DNA from: Burkholderiales bacterium
Lineage (GTDB): Bacteria > Pseudomonadota > Gammaproteobacteria > Burkholderiales > Ga0077523
Length of the DNA stretch: 33,793 nucleotides
Reading direction: 5' to 3'
Assembly: GCA_019747905.1 (NCBI GenBank)
Contig: JAIEQG010000062.1
Location: 1-33,793, forward strand
Shown: positions 1 through 10,021 of the stretch, piece by piece
Numbering within the stretch: position 1 is the stretch's first letter
Layout: each line of letters begins with the position of its first letter
Position numbers and translations under genes: made by a program
The notes under the pieces: generated by a model
Databases searched by the model: none
What the model saw: the letters and a program-made list of their open reading frames with translations, nothing else
Told to the model about the DNA's origin: nothing

Positions 1-102
1 GCCGCGGCACCGGTGCCCGAGCCTTCGGAGTACGCGATGATGGGTGTGGGCCTGCTCCTGTTGGGCGGGGTCATGCGTCGTCGCATGCGCAAAGGCGCCT
101 GA
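1..102 (+). CDS. PEP-CTERM sorting-domain protein, C-terminal end only
   Basis: The window opens inside a reading frame that gives 33 residues and a TGA stop. It shows the three parts of a PEP-CTERM tail: a V-P-E-P-S motif at about residues 5-9, a hydrophobic helix (MGVGLLLLGGVM) and an arginine-rich end (RRRMRKGA). In known systems this tail directs an exported protein to the inner membrane, where an exosortase (EpsH/XrtA type) processes it, usually in bacteria that make exopolysaccharide. The body of the protein lies outside the window, so its role is unknown. A strong terminator follows about 50 bp downstream, so this gene ends its transcript. The tail is a clear call; the start is not visible. 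Confidence 0.85.
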   Translation, partial: AAAPVPEPSEYAMMGVGLLLLGGVMRRRMRKGA

Positions 103-151
103 AGGCGCCTGCCCGCTTCTGATCCCGGCCCAACCAAGGGCAGGGAATCTC

Positions 152-187
152 GACAAGGCGCGCCGTGGGGCGCGCCTTGTCCTTTTT
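152..187 (+). terminator. Rho-independent terminator
   Basis: A perfect 13-bp inverted repeat (GACAAGGCGCGCC / GGCGCGCCTTGTC) with a GTGG loop is followed by CTTTTT. It sits 50 bp after the PEP-CTERM stop codon and matches an intrinsic terminator for that gene. Confidence 0.9.
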
Positions 188-309
188 CGGTCTCTGGAGT
201 TCCTTGCTTCTGCATGGCACCCAGCCCAAGCGCCGTCTTGGCGCTTGCTGCTGAGCGATACTGCGTACCGACCGGGTAAACTCCGTGCGTCCTACAGCGC
301 GAGTCCCCG

Positions 310-2193
310 GTGCCAGCCCCACCGCCCCACAGCCAATTCGGCCTCCTGCGCGAGCGGCGCTTCCTGCCGTTCTTCCTGACCCAGCTCCTGGGCGCGTTCA
401 ACGACAACGTCTACAAGAACGCGCTGGTGCTGGTCATCACGTTCCGCGCGGCCAGCTTGTCGACGTGGTCGAGCGCGACACTGGTCAACGTCTGTGCGGC
501 ACTCTTCGTCCTGCCGTTCTTCCTGTTCTCGGCCACCGCCGGGCAGATCGCCGACAAGTTCGAGAAGTCGCGCCTCATCCGGTTCGTGAAGGTGCTCGAG
601 ATCGCGATCATGGTGGTGGCGGCCATCGGATTCGCAGTCAACTCGCTGGCGCTGCTGCTCGCGGCCCTGTTCCTGATGGGCGTGCACTCCACGCTGTTCG
701 GGCCGGTGAAGTACGCGATCCTGCCCCAGCACCTGCGCGAGGATGAATTGGTCGGCGGCAACGGGCTGGTGGAGATGGGCACGTTCGTCGCCATCCTGCT
801 CGGAACGATCCTGGCGGGCCTGCTGGTGAGTGCCAGCACGGCGACCGTGTCGGCCACGGTCATCGGCGTCGCAGTTCTCGGCTGGCTGGCGAGCCGCGCG
901 ATTCCCCAGGCTCCGGCGGCAGATCCCGGTCTGCGGATCAACTGGAATCCGTTGACCGAGACGTGGCGCAACATCGCGTTCACGCGCGGCAATCGCACGG
1001 TGTTTCAGTCCATTCTCGGCGTGTCGTGGTTCTGGGGCTACGGCGCATTGCTGCTCACGCAGTTTCCGACCCTGGGCAAGGACGTTCTGGGCGGCGGCGA
1101 GTACGTCGTCACGCTGCTCCTTGCGGTGTTCTCGGTCGGCGTGGCAACGGGGGCGCTCGGGTGCGAACGGCTTTCCGGGCACAAGGTGGAGATCGGGCTC
1201 GTGCCTTTCGGTTCGATCGGACTCACGCTCTTCGCGATCGACCTCTTCTTCGCGTGCCCGTCGGTGGCTGCCGGATCGAACCTGTCGGTCGCAGCGTACG
1301 TGGTCACGCCGGGGGCCTGGCGCGTCCTGGCCGACCTGTTCCTGCTCGGGATGTTCGGCGGCTTCTACATCGTGCCGCTGTACGCACTGATCCAGTCGCG
1401 CAGCGAGCCGCACCACCGGTCGCGGATCATCGCGGGCAACAACATCCTCAACGCCGTCTTCATGGTGGCGGCTGCGATCGCGGCGGTCGTATTCATCGAG
1501 GCGGGTCTGTCGATCCCGCAGATCATCCTCGTGGCCGGCCTCGTCAACGCCGCCGTGGCGCTCTACATCTACCGGCTGGTGCCGGAGTTCCTGTTGCGCT
1601 TCATCGCGTGGCTCCTGATCCATTCGGTCTATCGACTGCGCGAGCGCGGCCTGGAGAACGTGCCGGAGGAGGGCGCCGCGGTGGTCGTGTGCAATCACGT
1701 GAGCTTCGCGGATGCTGTGATCCTCATGGGAGCCTGCCGGCGACCGATGCGCTTCGTGATGGACCATCGTATCTTTCGCACGCCGATCCTTTCCTTCGTG
1801 TTCCGCGAGGGCCGTGCGATCCCTATCGCCTCGGCGAAGGAGGATCCGGCCATGCTCGAACGCGCGTTCGACGAGGTGGCTGCCGCGCTGTCGGCGGGCG
1901 AACTGATCGCGATCTTTCCGGAAGGTGCGATCACGCGCACCGGCGAACTGCAACCGTTCCGGCCGGGCATCACGCGCATTCTCGAACGCAACCCGGTGCC
2001 GGTAGTGCCCATGGCCTTGTCGGGGCTCTGGGGCAGCGCATTCAGCCGGCGCTACCAGGGCATCGCGCGGTTGTGGCCGCACCGGTTGTTCGGCCGCATT
2101 CGTTTGGCCGTGGGCGCCGCGGTGATGCCTGCGGTAGCCACTCCCGAGCGGTTGCAGGCGGAGGTTGCCGCACTTCGAGGCAATCAACTCTAA
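310..2193 (+). CDS. MFS transporter fused to PlsC-type acyltransferase (LplT-Aas-like)
   Basis: A 627-residue inner-membrane protein. Residues about 1-410 are a major facilitator domain with many hydrophobic helices; the opening (QLLGAFNDNVYKNAL) is typical of the lysophospholipid transporter LplT group. Residues about 430-627 are a PlsC acyltransferase domain with the H-x4-D motif (NHVSFAD) and the FPEG motif. The expected role is to bring lysophospholipid across the inner membrane and re-acylate it with a fatty acyl donor. In E. coli LplT and Aas are separate and Aas also carries an acyl-ACP synthetase domain; here no synthetase domain follows, because the stop comes directly after the acyltransferase. 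The GTG start is chosen because the next upstream region has no usable codon in frame. The gene stands alone between a terminator and vapBC. Confidence 0.88.
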   Translation: MPAPPPHSQFGLLRERRFLPFFLTQLLGAFNDNVYKNALVLVITFRAASLSTWSSATLVNVCAALFVLPFFLFSATAGQIADKFEKSRLIRFVKVLEIAIMVVAAIGFAVNSLALLLAALFLMGVHSTLFGPVKYAILPQHLREDELVGGNGLVEMGTFVAILLGTILAGLLVSASTATVSATVIGVAVLGWLASRAIPQAPAADPGLRINWNPLTETWRNIAFTRGNRTVFQSILGVSWFWGYGALLLTQFPTLGKDVLGGGEYVVTLLLAVFSVGVATGALGCERLSGHKVEIGLVPFGSIGLTLFAIDLFFACPSVAAGSNLSVAAYVVTPGAWRVLADLFLLGMFGGFYIVPLYALIQSRSEPHHRSRIIAGNNILNAVFMVAAAIAAVVFIEAGLSIPQIILVAGLVNAAVALYIYRLVPEFLLRFIAWLLIHSVYRLRERGLENVPEEGAAVVVCNHVSFADAVILMGACRRPMRFVMDHRIFRTPILSFVFREGRAIPIASAKEDPAMLERAFDEVAAALSAGELIAIFPEGAITRTGELQPFRPGITRILERNPVPVVPMALSGLWGSAFSRRYQGIARLWPHRLFGRIRLAVGAAVMPAVATPERLQAEVAALRGNQL

Positions 2194-2282
2194 GGCAACA
2201 GGGTTGGTGCATTCGCTTGCCAAGTTCCCGAGTTGGCGAGTGGCGATTGGACGGAACGCCCGGTCGTTGACTTGTCGTGCGA

Positions 2283-2296
2283 TACAGATTTCTGTA
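2283..2296. promoter_or_regulatory. Palindromic operator candidate of vapBC
   Basis: TACAGA-TT-TCTGTA is a perfect 6-bp inverted repeat with a 2-bp centre, ending 11 bp before the vapB start codon. VapB antitoxins, alone or with VapC, usually repress their own promoter through such palindromes. Binding here is inferred. Confidence 0.5.
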
Positions 2297-2307
2297 CGAT
2301 TTTCGCC

Positions 2308-2547
2308 ATGAAGACGACGTTGGATATCAGCGATGAGTTGCTCGCGCGCGCGAAGGCGCTGGCGGCGAAGGAGCGCACGACCCTCACCAGGATGATCGAG
2401 GAGGGATTGGCGTTGCGGCTGCGGGGCAAGCGTTCGCGCCCGGTCAGCGAGTTGAAGGCTTTGCCCGTTTCGCCAAGGGATGGCGGCCTGGTTCGCGGCA
2501 TCGACGGCACGACGAACCGATCCATGCTCGACGCAGCTGACGCTTGA
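2308..2547 (+). CDS. vapB: VapB-type antitoxin
   Basis: A 79-residue protein. The N-terminus (MKTTLDISDELLARAKALAAKERTT) is the ribbon-helix-helix DNA-binding module of the VapB family with the usual TLDI strand. The C-terminal part is charged, then flexible, as expected for the segment that wraps around the toxin. The ATG at 2308 is preferred to the upstream in-frame start near 2233 because the family begins at this MKTT and the upstream start would run through the operator palindrome. The stop overlaps the toxin start by 4 bases, so the two are translated as a coupled pair. Its role is to neutralise the PIN toxin and repress the operon. Confidence 0.85.
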   Translation: MKTTLDISDELLARAKALAAKERTTLTRMIEEGLALRLRGKRSRPVSELKALPVSPRDGGLVRGIDGTTNRSMLDAADA

Positions 2548-2975
2548 CTCCGGACGTCAACGTACTGGTCGCCGCATTCCGGGCGGATCACACGCATCAC
2601 GGCCAGGCGCGTCGGTGGTTATCCCAGGCCCGCAGCGAATGCGCACAGGGGCAGGTAACGTTGACCTTGCTTCCCATGGTGATGACGGCGTTCCTGCGCT
2701 TGGTGACGAACCCACGCGTGTTTGCCCAACCCGACACCGTCGCGGATGCAATCGATTTCCTGGACATCATTCTGGAGACACCTGGCGCGGAGTTGGGGTT
2801 CTGCGGGCAGGAATGGCCGCAACTCAGGGATCGGGTTCTCACCCTGGGATTGACGGGAAATCTCGTGACGGATGCGTGGATCGCAGCTGCGGCGCAGTCG
2901 CTATCGGAACATCTCGTGACTTTCGATCGCGACTTTCTCCGACTGCTTCCTGCGGCGGATCTGACTCTTTTGTAA
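2544..2975 (+). CDS. vapC: VapC-type PIN-domain ribonuclease toxin
   Basis: A 143-residue PIN-domain protein beginning with TTG inside the vapB stop (TTGA overlap). VapC toxins are Mg2+-dependent RNases that cut tRNA or rRNA when the antitoxin is lost. Acidic residues seen are D4 (TPDVNVL), D110 (VTDAWIAA) and D128/D130 (TFDRDF). The segment LPMVMTAFLRLVTNPRVF (43-60) matches the region before the R-x-x-T-N-P-R-x-F motif of this subfamily, where relatives carry a conserved acidic residue; here that place appears to hold M47. If the alignment is right, one metal ligand is missing and activity may be weakened. Family assignment is firm; activity is open. Confidence 0.85.
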   Translation: MTPDVNVLVAAFRADHTHHGQARRWLSQARSECAQGQVTLTLLPMVMTAFLRLVTNPRVFAQPDTVADAIDFLDIILETPGAELGFCGQEWPQLRDRVLTLGLTGNLVTDAWIAAAAQSLSEHLVTFDRDFLRLLPAADLTLL

Positions 2976-3109
2976 GGCCAACGGCTAAAACGGGCTAGAT
3001 CGTGCCCTGGCTGTCCCTGCGCCGGGCAGCAAGGCATCAAGACACGCGGTAGACAGCCGTAAAGCTCCTGACTAGATTCTGCGGCGCTTAGGGTTGGCCA
3101 GGAGCGATC

Positions 3110-3520
3110 ATGGGCAAGAAGTCGGACAAGAAGGCCGGCGACGAAGCGCCGGTCAAGAAGAAGAAACGCAAAGCCGAAGCACCCCAGCCGGAGCCGTTGA
3201 TGCTCGCGGTCCAGCGCTGCCCGCCTGCGAGCCGCCTGTCGTTCGAATGGGTGGTCGGCAATGGCATCGGCAAGCACGCGGTGCGCGATGCGCTGCAAGC
3301 CTACGAGCGCGCCTGGCCGGTACGATTGGAGCGCGCCGATCGCGTTGCGCGCAGTGCAGACACGCAGAAGTGCGAGAAAGGTTGCACCGCAGGCCGCGTC
3401 AGCGTGTTCGGTCCGATCACCGGGTCGCAGCATTGGCGCATCGAATCGGACCACGATCCGATGACTGCAACGACATGGAACTGGGTCGGTTACGTAACGG
3501 TGTGCGACTGCGATCCGTGA
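3110..3520 (+). CDS. Hypothetical protein with lysine-rich N-terminus
   Basis: A 136-residue protein not recognised as a known family. An AGGAG ribosome binding site precedes the ATG at a good distance. Residues 1-26 are dominated by lysine (KKSDKK, KKKKRK) and are probably disordered or nucleic-acid binding. Residues about 30-136 look folded, with tryptophans and four cysteines, two of them in CEKGC and two near the C-terminus (VCDCDP). No signal peptide or membrane segment is seen. It is followed by a gene-free stretch. The strong ribosome binding site supports a real gene. Confidence 0.55.
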   Translation: MGKKSDKKAGDEAPVKKKKRKAEAPQPEPLMLAVQRCPPASRLSFEWVVGNGIGKHAVRDALQAYERAWPVRLERADRVARSADTQKCEKGCTAGRVSVFGPITGSQHWRIESDHDPMTATTWNWVGYVTVCDCDP

Positions 3521-3938
3521 TCAGCTGATCGATGTCTCCCGAGGGCGACGTCAGCCATCCACAGAACCTGTGGATAGACCTGTGGGTAACCTTTGGGAAA
3601 CCGGAAAAATCGCTTGTGGTGACTCGACTTTTCCTGGATTGCGCAGGAAACGGGCAGTGCGGAAACGTGTCAATAAACAAGAAGATGTGATCGTTTAGCC
3701 CTTGTGCTCGGCGAGTGCTGGCGGCATCCGCCGAAAAGCTGCCACGGCGTTTGATAACTCTGGCTTCGTGCCTTGACACACCCCCCGAAAACGCGCTCCA
3801 CCCAGTACTGACGCGGGATTCCGCGGCATCGTTGATGCAACTCCAGCAACGGCGCGCGATTCCGGCCGATGGGGGCGCGCAGGTCCGCATGAATGCTGGC
3901 GTAGCGCGATTCGCAACTACGCGATTTCGTCATCGAAG
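3521..3938. other. Gene-free stretch, lower GC than its surroundings
   Basis: No credible coding frame is seen on either strand. The left part (about 3550-3700) is visibly richer in A and T than the flanking genes and begins with DnaA-box-like sites. The rest shows no recognisable element; it may be decayed sequence. Confidence 0.5.
3555..3589. promoter_or_regulatory. Cluster of three DnaA-box-like 9-mers
   Basis: Three sites resemble the DnaA box TTATCCACA: CCATCCACA at 3555-3563 (two mismatches), TGTGGATAG at 3569-3577 (reverse orientation, one mismatch) and TGTGGGTAA at 3581-3589 (reverse orientation, one mismatch). The first two form an inverted repeat ATCCACAG-AAC-CTGTGGAT. No dnaA, dnaN, rpmH or parAB gene is nearby, so this is not shown to be an origin. 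A DnaA-titrating or regulatory site, or coincidence, are the options. Confidence 0.35.
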
Positions 3939-3973
3939 CGTCATCGCCGCGCGCATTCGCGGCGACGATGACG
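3939..3973 (-). terminator. Strong stem-loop downstream of the minus-strand gene
   Basis: CGTCATCG-CCGCG pairs with CGCGG-(CGA)-CGATGACG, giving an 8-bp outer and 5-bp inner stem with a 6-nt loop and a small bulge. It begins 10 bases past the stop of the minus-strand gene ending at 3983. There is no clear T-run, so termination is only a guess. Confidence 0.4.
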
Positions 3974-3982
3974 ACGAGATCT

Positions 3983-4351
3983 TCAGCGTGTCGTGCGCGG
4001 TTTGAAACTCACCCGGCCGAAGCACGATTGCAGGAACGCATCGCGATGCACTTCGGGTTCGGACGGTTCGTCGAAGACGCGCTCGGCCGCACCGACGAGC
4101 AACACTTCGTCGTCGAGGTCCTGCACGAACCAGCGCAGCTCGGGCGGGAAGGACTGGATGGCGAGGATGTCGCCCTGGACCTTCGAGATGAACTGCTCGC
4201 GCGTCATGCCGTAGTCGCGCGACATCGCAGCGTGCTTGATGAAATCGCCGCCTTCCAGGCACTCCTCGACGCTCAGACTGTGAGACCAGGCAACCGGTGT
4301 CGATGCGAACAACGTCACCAGGGCCGCGCGGCGCAGATGTGTCGTTATCAT
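3983..4351 (-). CDS. Small exported two-cysteine protein, unknown function (paralogue of its divergent neighbour)
   Basis: A 122-residue protein with a signal peptide (MITTHLRRAALVTLFASTPVAWS) and a likely cleavage near residue 23. A GGAGG ribosome binding site lies 7 bases before the chosen ATG, which is why the longer in-frame upstream reading is rejected. The mature part has two cysteines (C31, C110), probably a periplasmic disulphide. Aligned without gaps against the divergent gene at 4600, it shares C31, A41-A42, G48, R51 and G60-D61, and both end with a cysteine in a short helix-like segment (FLQSC / IYEAC). I do not recognise the family. The two starts are 248 bp apart, so they share a divergent promoter region. 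Confidence 0.7.
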   Translation of the reverse strand: MITTHLRRAALVTLFASTPVAWSHSLSVEECLEGGDFIKHAAMSRDYGMTREQFISKVQGDILAIQSFPPELRWFVQDLDDEVLLVGAAERVFDEPSEPEVHRDAFLQSCFGRVSFKPRTTR

Positions 4352-4599
4352 GGGAACCTCCGTGCTCTTGGCTATTGTCGTTATGGTTGTTTGACGGCCA
4401 AGGCATGCAAGTCGGGTGCCACTTGACCGCGGAGCCAGAATAGCACTGGGCTTTTCAGGCACGCTGCGGTTTTCGGTTGCGCGATGCGGCATGCGTGCCC
4501 CGAGCGAGCGGGTTCGAATGGCTGGCGCCCGGTGGGCAGCGTCGGATCCCGCAGCGCACCAGCAGCCGTACGCGTCGCCTTGGTCATCAGGGACATTTC

Positions 4600-4935
4600 G
4601 TGAAACAGATCATCCTTGCCGTTGCATTGACGCTGATTGCCGGGGCTGCCGGCGCCGACCGCATCACCTCCATGAACCGGGCCGAGCGCTGCGCGTACGA
4701 AACCAAGCTGCAGGTGCTCGCGGCGTACTACTTCAGCAAGGGCACGCCGCGGGCGGAGGTCAAGATCCACTGGCACGGCGACGAGACGCAGTTCGAGATC
4801 GATTTCGTCAACCGCGCGCTGGACGTGGGGTACGAACGGATCCGGCTCGAGCACGAAGCGGGGCGCAAGGACACGCCGCTGGAGGTGCTGGGGGATCGGA
4901 TCTACGAGGCTTGCATGCAGGGGAGCGAGTCTTAG
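4600..4935 (+). CDS. Small exported two-cysteine protein, unknown function
   Basis: A 111-residue protein with a signal peptide ([19 protein letters not shown]) and a mature part of about 92 residues. The GTG start is chosen because the signal peptide begins there and AGGGA lies just upstream; the longer frame from 4477 adds an arginine-rich, non-signal N-terminus. Cysteines at 31 and 105 suggest one disulphide in the periplasm. Sequence features are N-R-A-E-R-C, then G-T-P-R at 48-51 and H-G-D at 59-61, matching positions in the divergent gene at 3983-4351. No enzyme motif is seen. A REP-type palindrome pair begins 10 bp after its stop codon. Confidence 0.72.
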   Translation: MKQIILAVALTLIAGAAGADRITSMNRAERCAYETKLQVLAAYYFSKGTPRAEVKIHWHGDETQFEIDFVNRALDVGYERIRLEHEAGRKDTPLEVLGDRIYEACMQGSES

Positions 4936-4944
4936 CGGCGGCTG

Positions 4945-5035
4945 GCCCCCATCCCAACCTTCCCCCACCAAAGGTGGGGGAAGGGGTGTACGGCTCCTTC
5001 CCCCGGCGCTGCCGGGGGAAGGTTGGGATGGGGGC
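4945..5035. repeat. REP-like palindrome pair, facing inwards
   Basis: Two hairpins. The first (4958-4984) has arms CCTTCCCCC/GGGGGAAGG, apical pairs ACC/GGT and loop AAA. The second (4996-5022) has the same arms, apical pairs GGC/GCC and loop GCT. GCCCCCATCCCAA on the left and TTGGGATGGGGGC on the right are inverted copies, so the whole unit is a large palindrome. It lies between a stop codon and the ybiT start. Confidence 0.85.
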
Positions 5036-5195
5036 AACAGCACCAGCAGTAACTCTCCCAGTTGCATTATTCCCCTCGGCCGGTAACATCGCGGCCCCGG
5101 ATGGCGCCGGCATTGCGCCGCGTTACACCCTCCCACCATCCCATCGAAGCAGCCCCGCCGAGCCGACAACGCTCGCGGCGCCATGCTCCCCAGCC

Positions 5196-6791
5196 GTGAT
5201 CACCACGCAGAACCTCACCATGCAGTTCGGGGCCCGGCCCCTGTTCGAGAACGTCACCGTCAAGTTCGGCGAGGGCAATCGCTACGGGCTGATCGGAGCC
5301 AACGGGTCCGGCAAGTCGACCTTCATGAAGATCCTGGGCGGCGACCTCGAGGCGAGTGCCGGCACCGTCACGGTCGATCCGAACGAACGGGTGGGCAAGC
5401 TGCGCCAGGACCAGTTCGCCTACGAGGACCAGCGCGTGCTCGACGTGGTCATGATGGGGCACGAGGAGATGTGGAAGAAGCGGGCCGAAAAGGACGCGAT
5501 CTACGCCAGCCCCGATTCGACCGAAGACGACTACATGCACGCGGCCGAGCTCGAGTCGAAGTTCGCCGAGATGGGCGGCTACGACGCCGAGGCGCGCGCC
5601 GGCGCGCTGCTGCTGGGGGTGGGCATCCCGGAAGCGCAGCACGACGGCCCCATGAGCGCCGTGGCGCCCGGCTGGAAGCTGCGGGTATTGCTGGCCCAGG
5701 TGCTGTTCGGCGAGCCGGACGTGATGCTTCTGGACGAGCCCACGAACAACCTCGACATCAACACCATCCGCTGGCTCGAGGACGTGCTCAATGAGCGCAA
5801 CTCGACCATGATCATCATCTCGCACGACCGGCACTTCCTGAACTCGGTCTGCACGCACATGGCCGATCTCGACTACGGGGCGCTCAAGGTCTACCCCGGC
5901 GGCTACGACGATTACATGGAGGCCTCGACCCTGGCCCGCCAGCGGCAGATGCAGGCCAATGCGAAGACCAAGGAGCGGATCGTCGAACTGCAGGAGTTCG
6001 TTCGCCGCTTCTCCGCCAACAAGTCGAAGGCGCGCCAGGCTACCTCGCGCCAGCGCCAGATCGAGAAACTGCGGGTCGAGGACGTCAAGCCGTCGAGCCG
6101 CCAGTACCCCTACATCCGCTTCGAGGTGGATCTCAAGGACAAGCTCCATCGCATCGCCGTGGAGGTGGAGGGCCTCACCAAGGGCTACGGCAAGCCGCTC
6201 TTCAAGGATTTGAATCTCGCGATCGACGCCGGCGACAAGGTCGCCATCATCGGGCCCAACGGCATCGGCAAGACCACTCTGCTGCGTTGCCTGGAAGGCG
6301 GGATCAAGCCCGATGCCGGCAAGGTGAAGTGGACCGAGAAGGCGCGCCTTGGGTATTGCGCCCAGGACCACGGCGCCGACTTCACCGACGATTCGAGCCT
6401 CACCGACTGGATGGGGCAGTGGAAGCGCCCCGAGGACGACGAGCAGATCATGCGGGCCACGCTGGGCCGGCTGCTGTTCTCCGGCGACGAGACCCGCAAA
6501 TCGGTGAAGGTGATCTCCGGTGGCGAAGAGCAACGCATGATCTTCGGCAAGCTGACGCTGCAGAAGCCCAACGTGCTGCTGCTGGACGAGCCCACGAACC
6601 ACCTCGACATGGAATCCATCGAGTCGCTCAACTCGGCGTTGGAGTCCTACACCGGGACGCTGCTATTCGTTTCCCACGATCGCGAGTTCGTCTCGTCGCT
6701 GGCGACGCGGATCATCGACATGCGCCCGGAGGGCATCGTCGATTATCGAGGTACCTACGAAGAGTACCTCGCGAGTCAAGGAATTCAATAA
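5196..6791 (+). CDS. ybiT: ABC-F family ATPase YbiT
   Basis: A 531-residue soluble protein with two ABC ATPase domains and no membrane segment, nearly the same length as E. coli YbiT (530). Domain 1: Walker [10 protein letters not shown], the diagnostic variant signature VAPGWKLR, Walker [13 protein letters not shown]. Linker rich in K and R ([15 protein letters not shown]), the segment that contacts tRNA and rRNA in ABC-F factors. Domain 2: Walker [10 protein letters not shown], signature ISGGEEQRM, Walker [17 protein letters not shown] proteins bind the ribosomal E site and rescue or tune stalled ribosomes. The GTG at 5196 is chosen because YbiT homologues begin just before [12 protein letters not shown]; the longer frame reads through the REP element. 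It is the first of three ABC-F genes here. Confidence 0.95.
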   Translation: MITTQNLTMQFGARPLFENVTVKFGEGNRYGLIGANGSGKSTFMKILGGDLEASAGTVTVDPNERVGKLRQDQFAYEDQRVLDVVMMGHEEMWKKRAEKDAIYASPDSTEDDYMHAAELESKFAEMGGYDAEARAGALLLGVGIPEAQHDGPMSAVAPGWKLRVLLAQVLFGEPDVMLLDEPTNNLDINTIRWLEDVLNERNSTMIIISHDRHFLNSVCTHMADLDYGALKVYPGGYDDYMEASTLARQRQMQANAKTKERIVELQEFVRRFSANKSKARQATSRQRQIEKLRVEDVKPSSRQYPYIRFEVDLKDKLHRIAVEVEGLTKGYGKPLFKDLNLAIDAGDKVAIIGPNGIGKTTLLRCLEGGIKPDAGKVKWTEKARLGYCAQDHGADFTDDSSLTDWMGQWKRPEDDEQIMRATLGRLLFSGDETRKSVKVISGGEEQRMIFGKLTLQKPNVLLLDEPTNHLDMESIESLNSALESYTGTLLFVSHDREFVSSLATRIIDMRPEGIVDYRGTYEEYLASQGIQ

Positions 6792-6800
6792 GACGGCAAC

Positions 6801-6990
6801 GATGACGGCCCCCCGACAGGCCTGCGGCCTCTCCCTACCAAGGGGGGCAACGTCAAAACAAAAGGCAAGGATGACGGCCCCCCGAAAGGCCTTCGGCCTC
6901 TCCCCCCCAAGGGGGGCAACGTCAAAACAAAAGGCAAGGATGACGGCCCCCCGAAAGGCCTGCGGCCTCTCCCCCCCAAGGGGGGCAACT
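6801..6990. repeat. 69-bp tandem repeat, 2.75 copies
   Basis: Units start at 6801, 6870 and 6939, each beginning GATGACGGCC. Every unit contains a short hairpin AGGCC-(TGC or TTC)-GGCCT framed by C-runs and a GGGGGGC run. The three units differ at a few bases, including the loop. It fills the gap between ybiT and yheS. The period is a multiple of three, so an in-frame 23-residue repeat can be read, but no coding signal supports it. It is a different family from the CCTTCCCCC palindromes. Confidence 0.85.
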
Positions 6991-7019
6991 TCTTTCGTGC
7001 CTTCTCGGACGTATTTTCG

Positions 7020-8918
<1,899 letters not shown>

Positions 8919-9052
8919 CTGCGGGGTATTGCGACGAAGCGGCGCTGCCAGAGTCCACAAGCCATAGAATGCGGATTGAATCAGCGGCGGAACCCTCGAC
9001 GGGTGCGACCCTCTAACAGCCGGTCCGGAACTTCATCTGGAGGAAAATCGTA

Positions 9053-9952
9053 GTGAAACGCGTGTTCCTGTTCCTCGTTACCAACCTCGCCGTGGTGTTC
9101 GTCCTGGGCATCGTAGCGCACCTGCTCGGCGTCGACCGCTGGCTCACCGCCAACGGCCTCAACTACGGCGGGCTGCTGGTGTTCGCGGCGCTCTTCGGTT
9201 TCGGCGGTGCCTTCATTTCGCTCGCCATGTCGAAATGGATGGCCAAGCGTTCGACCGGCGCGCACGTCATCACCGATCCGCGCGACGCGACCGAGCGCTG
9301 GCTGGTGGACACCGTCCGCCGCCAGGCGCAGCAAGCGGGCATCGGCATGCCCGAAGTCGCCATCTACGATGCGCCCGACGTCAACGCCTTCGCCACCGGC
9401 ATGAGCCGCAACAATGCGCTGGTTGCCGTGAGCACCGGCCTGCTGCGCAGCATGTCGAAGGACGAGGCCGAAGCCGTGCTGGGCCACGAGGTGAGCCACG
9501 TCGCGAACGGCGACATGGTGACCCTCACGCTCATCCAGGGTGTGGTCAACACGTTCGTGATCTTCATCTCGCGCGTCGTCGGCTATTTCGTCGACCGGGT
9601 CGTGTTCAAGAACGACCGCGGCCACGGCGTCGGCTTCTTCGTCGCCTCGATGATCGCGCAGGTGCTGCTGGGCATCCTCGCCAGCATCATCGTGGCGTGG
9701 TTCAGCCGCCGTCGCGAGTTCCGCGCCGATGCGGGCGGCGCTTCCCTGGCCGGCCGCGACAAGATGATCGCCGCGCTCCAGCGTCTGAAGCAGGCGCACG
9801 AACCGGCCGCGTTGCCCGACTCGCTGCAAGCGTTCGGCATCTCCGGCGGTCCCGGTGCCGGGTTGAAGGCGCTGTTCATGTCGCACCCGCCGCTCGACGA
9901 TCGCATCGAGGCGTTGCGGGCGGCGAAGGCGGCGAATCCGGGATTGCGCTAG
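9053..9952 (+). CDS. htpX: Membrane zinc metalloprotease HtpX
   Basis: A 299-residue inner-membrane protease of family M48. The zinc motif HEVSH is at 145-149 and the third ligand is probably E222 in the segment [11 protein letters not shown]. Two hydrophobic helices lie near the N-terminus (about 4-23 and 38-60) and two after the zinc motif (about 157-182 and 193-216), the usual HtpX layout. HtpX cuts misfolded membrane proteins together with FtsH under envelope stress. The GTG start is supported by TGGAGGAAAA about 8 bases upstream and by the typical [14 protein letters not shown] opening. A strong terminator follows, so it appears monocistronic. Confidence 0.96.
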   Translation: MKRVFLFLVTNLAVVFVLGIVAHLLGVDRWLTANGLNYGGLLVFAALFGFGGAFISLAMSKWMAKRSTGAHVITDPRDATERWLVDTVRRQAQQAGIGMPEVAIYDAPDVNAFATGMSRNNALVAVSTGLLRSMSKDEAEAVLGHEVSHVANGDMVTLTLIQGVVNTFVIFISRVVGYFVDRVVFKNDRGHGVGFFVASMIAQVLLGILASIIVAWFSRRREFRADAGGASLAGRDKMIAALQRLKQAHEPAALPDSLQAFGISGGPGAGLKALFMSHPPLDDRIEALRAAKAANPGLR

Positions 9953-9969
9953 AGCAGCAGGCATCCATG

Positions 9970-10012
9970 AAAACCCCCGGCGGACATACTCGCCGGGGGT
10001 TTTGTTTTTTTT
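9970..10012 (+). terminator. Rho-independent terminator of htpX
   Basis: AAAACCCCCGGCG and CGCCGGGGGTTTT form a 13-bp stem with an 8-nt loop, followed by GTTTTTTTT. It starts 18 bases after the htpX stop and is a very clear intrinsic terminator, possibly active in both directions because the A-run mirrors the T-run. Confidence 0.93.
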
Positions 10013-10021
10013 GACGCCGTT

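Noticed and set aside
2292..2307. LexA box before vapB
   Set aside because: CTGT is present but no ACAG follows at the required spacing; the symmetrical TACAGA/TCTGTA site explains the bases better.
3530..3610. Chromosomal oriC
   Set aside because: Only three imperfect DnaA boxes, no dnaA, dnaN, rnpA/rpmH or gidA-type genes nearby, and no clear unwinding element.
4416..5195. N-terminal extension of ybiT from 4416
   Set aside because: It would cover the small exported protein gene and the REP pair, and YbiT homologues start at about 5196.
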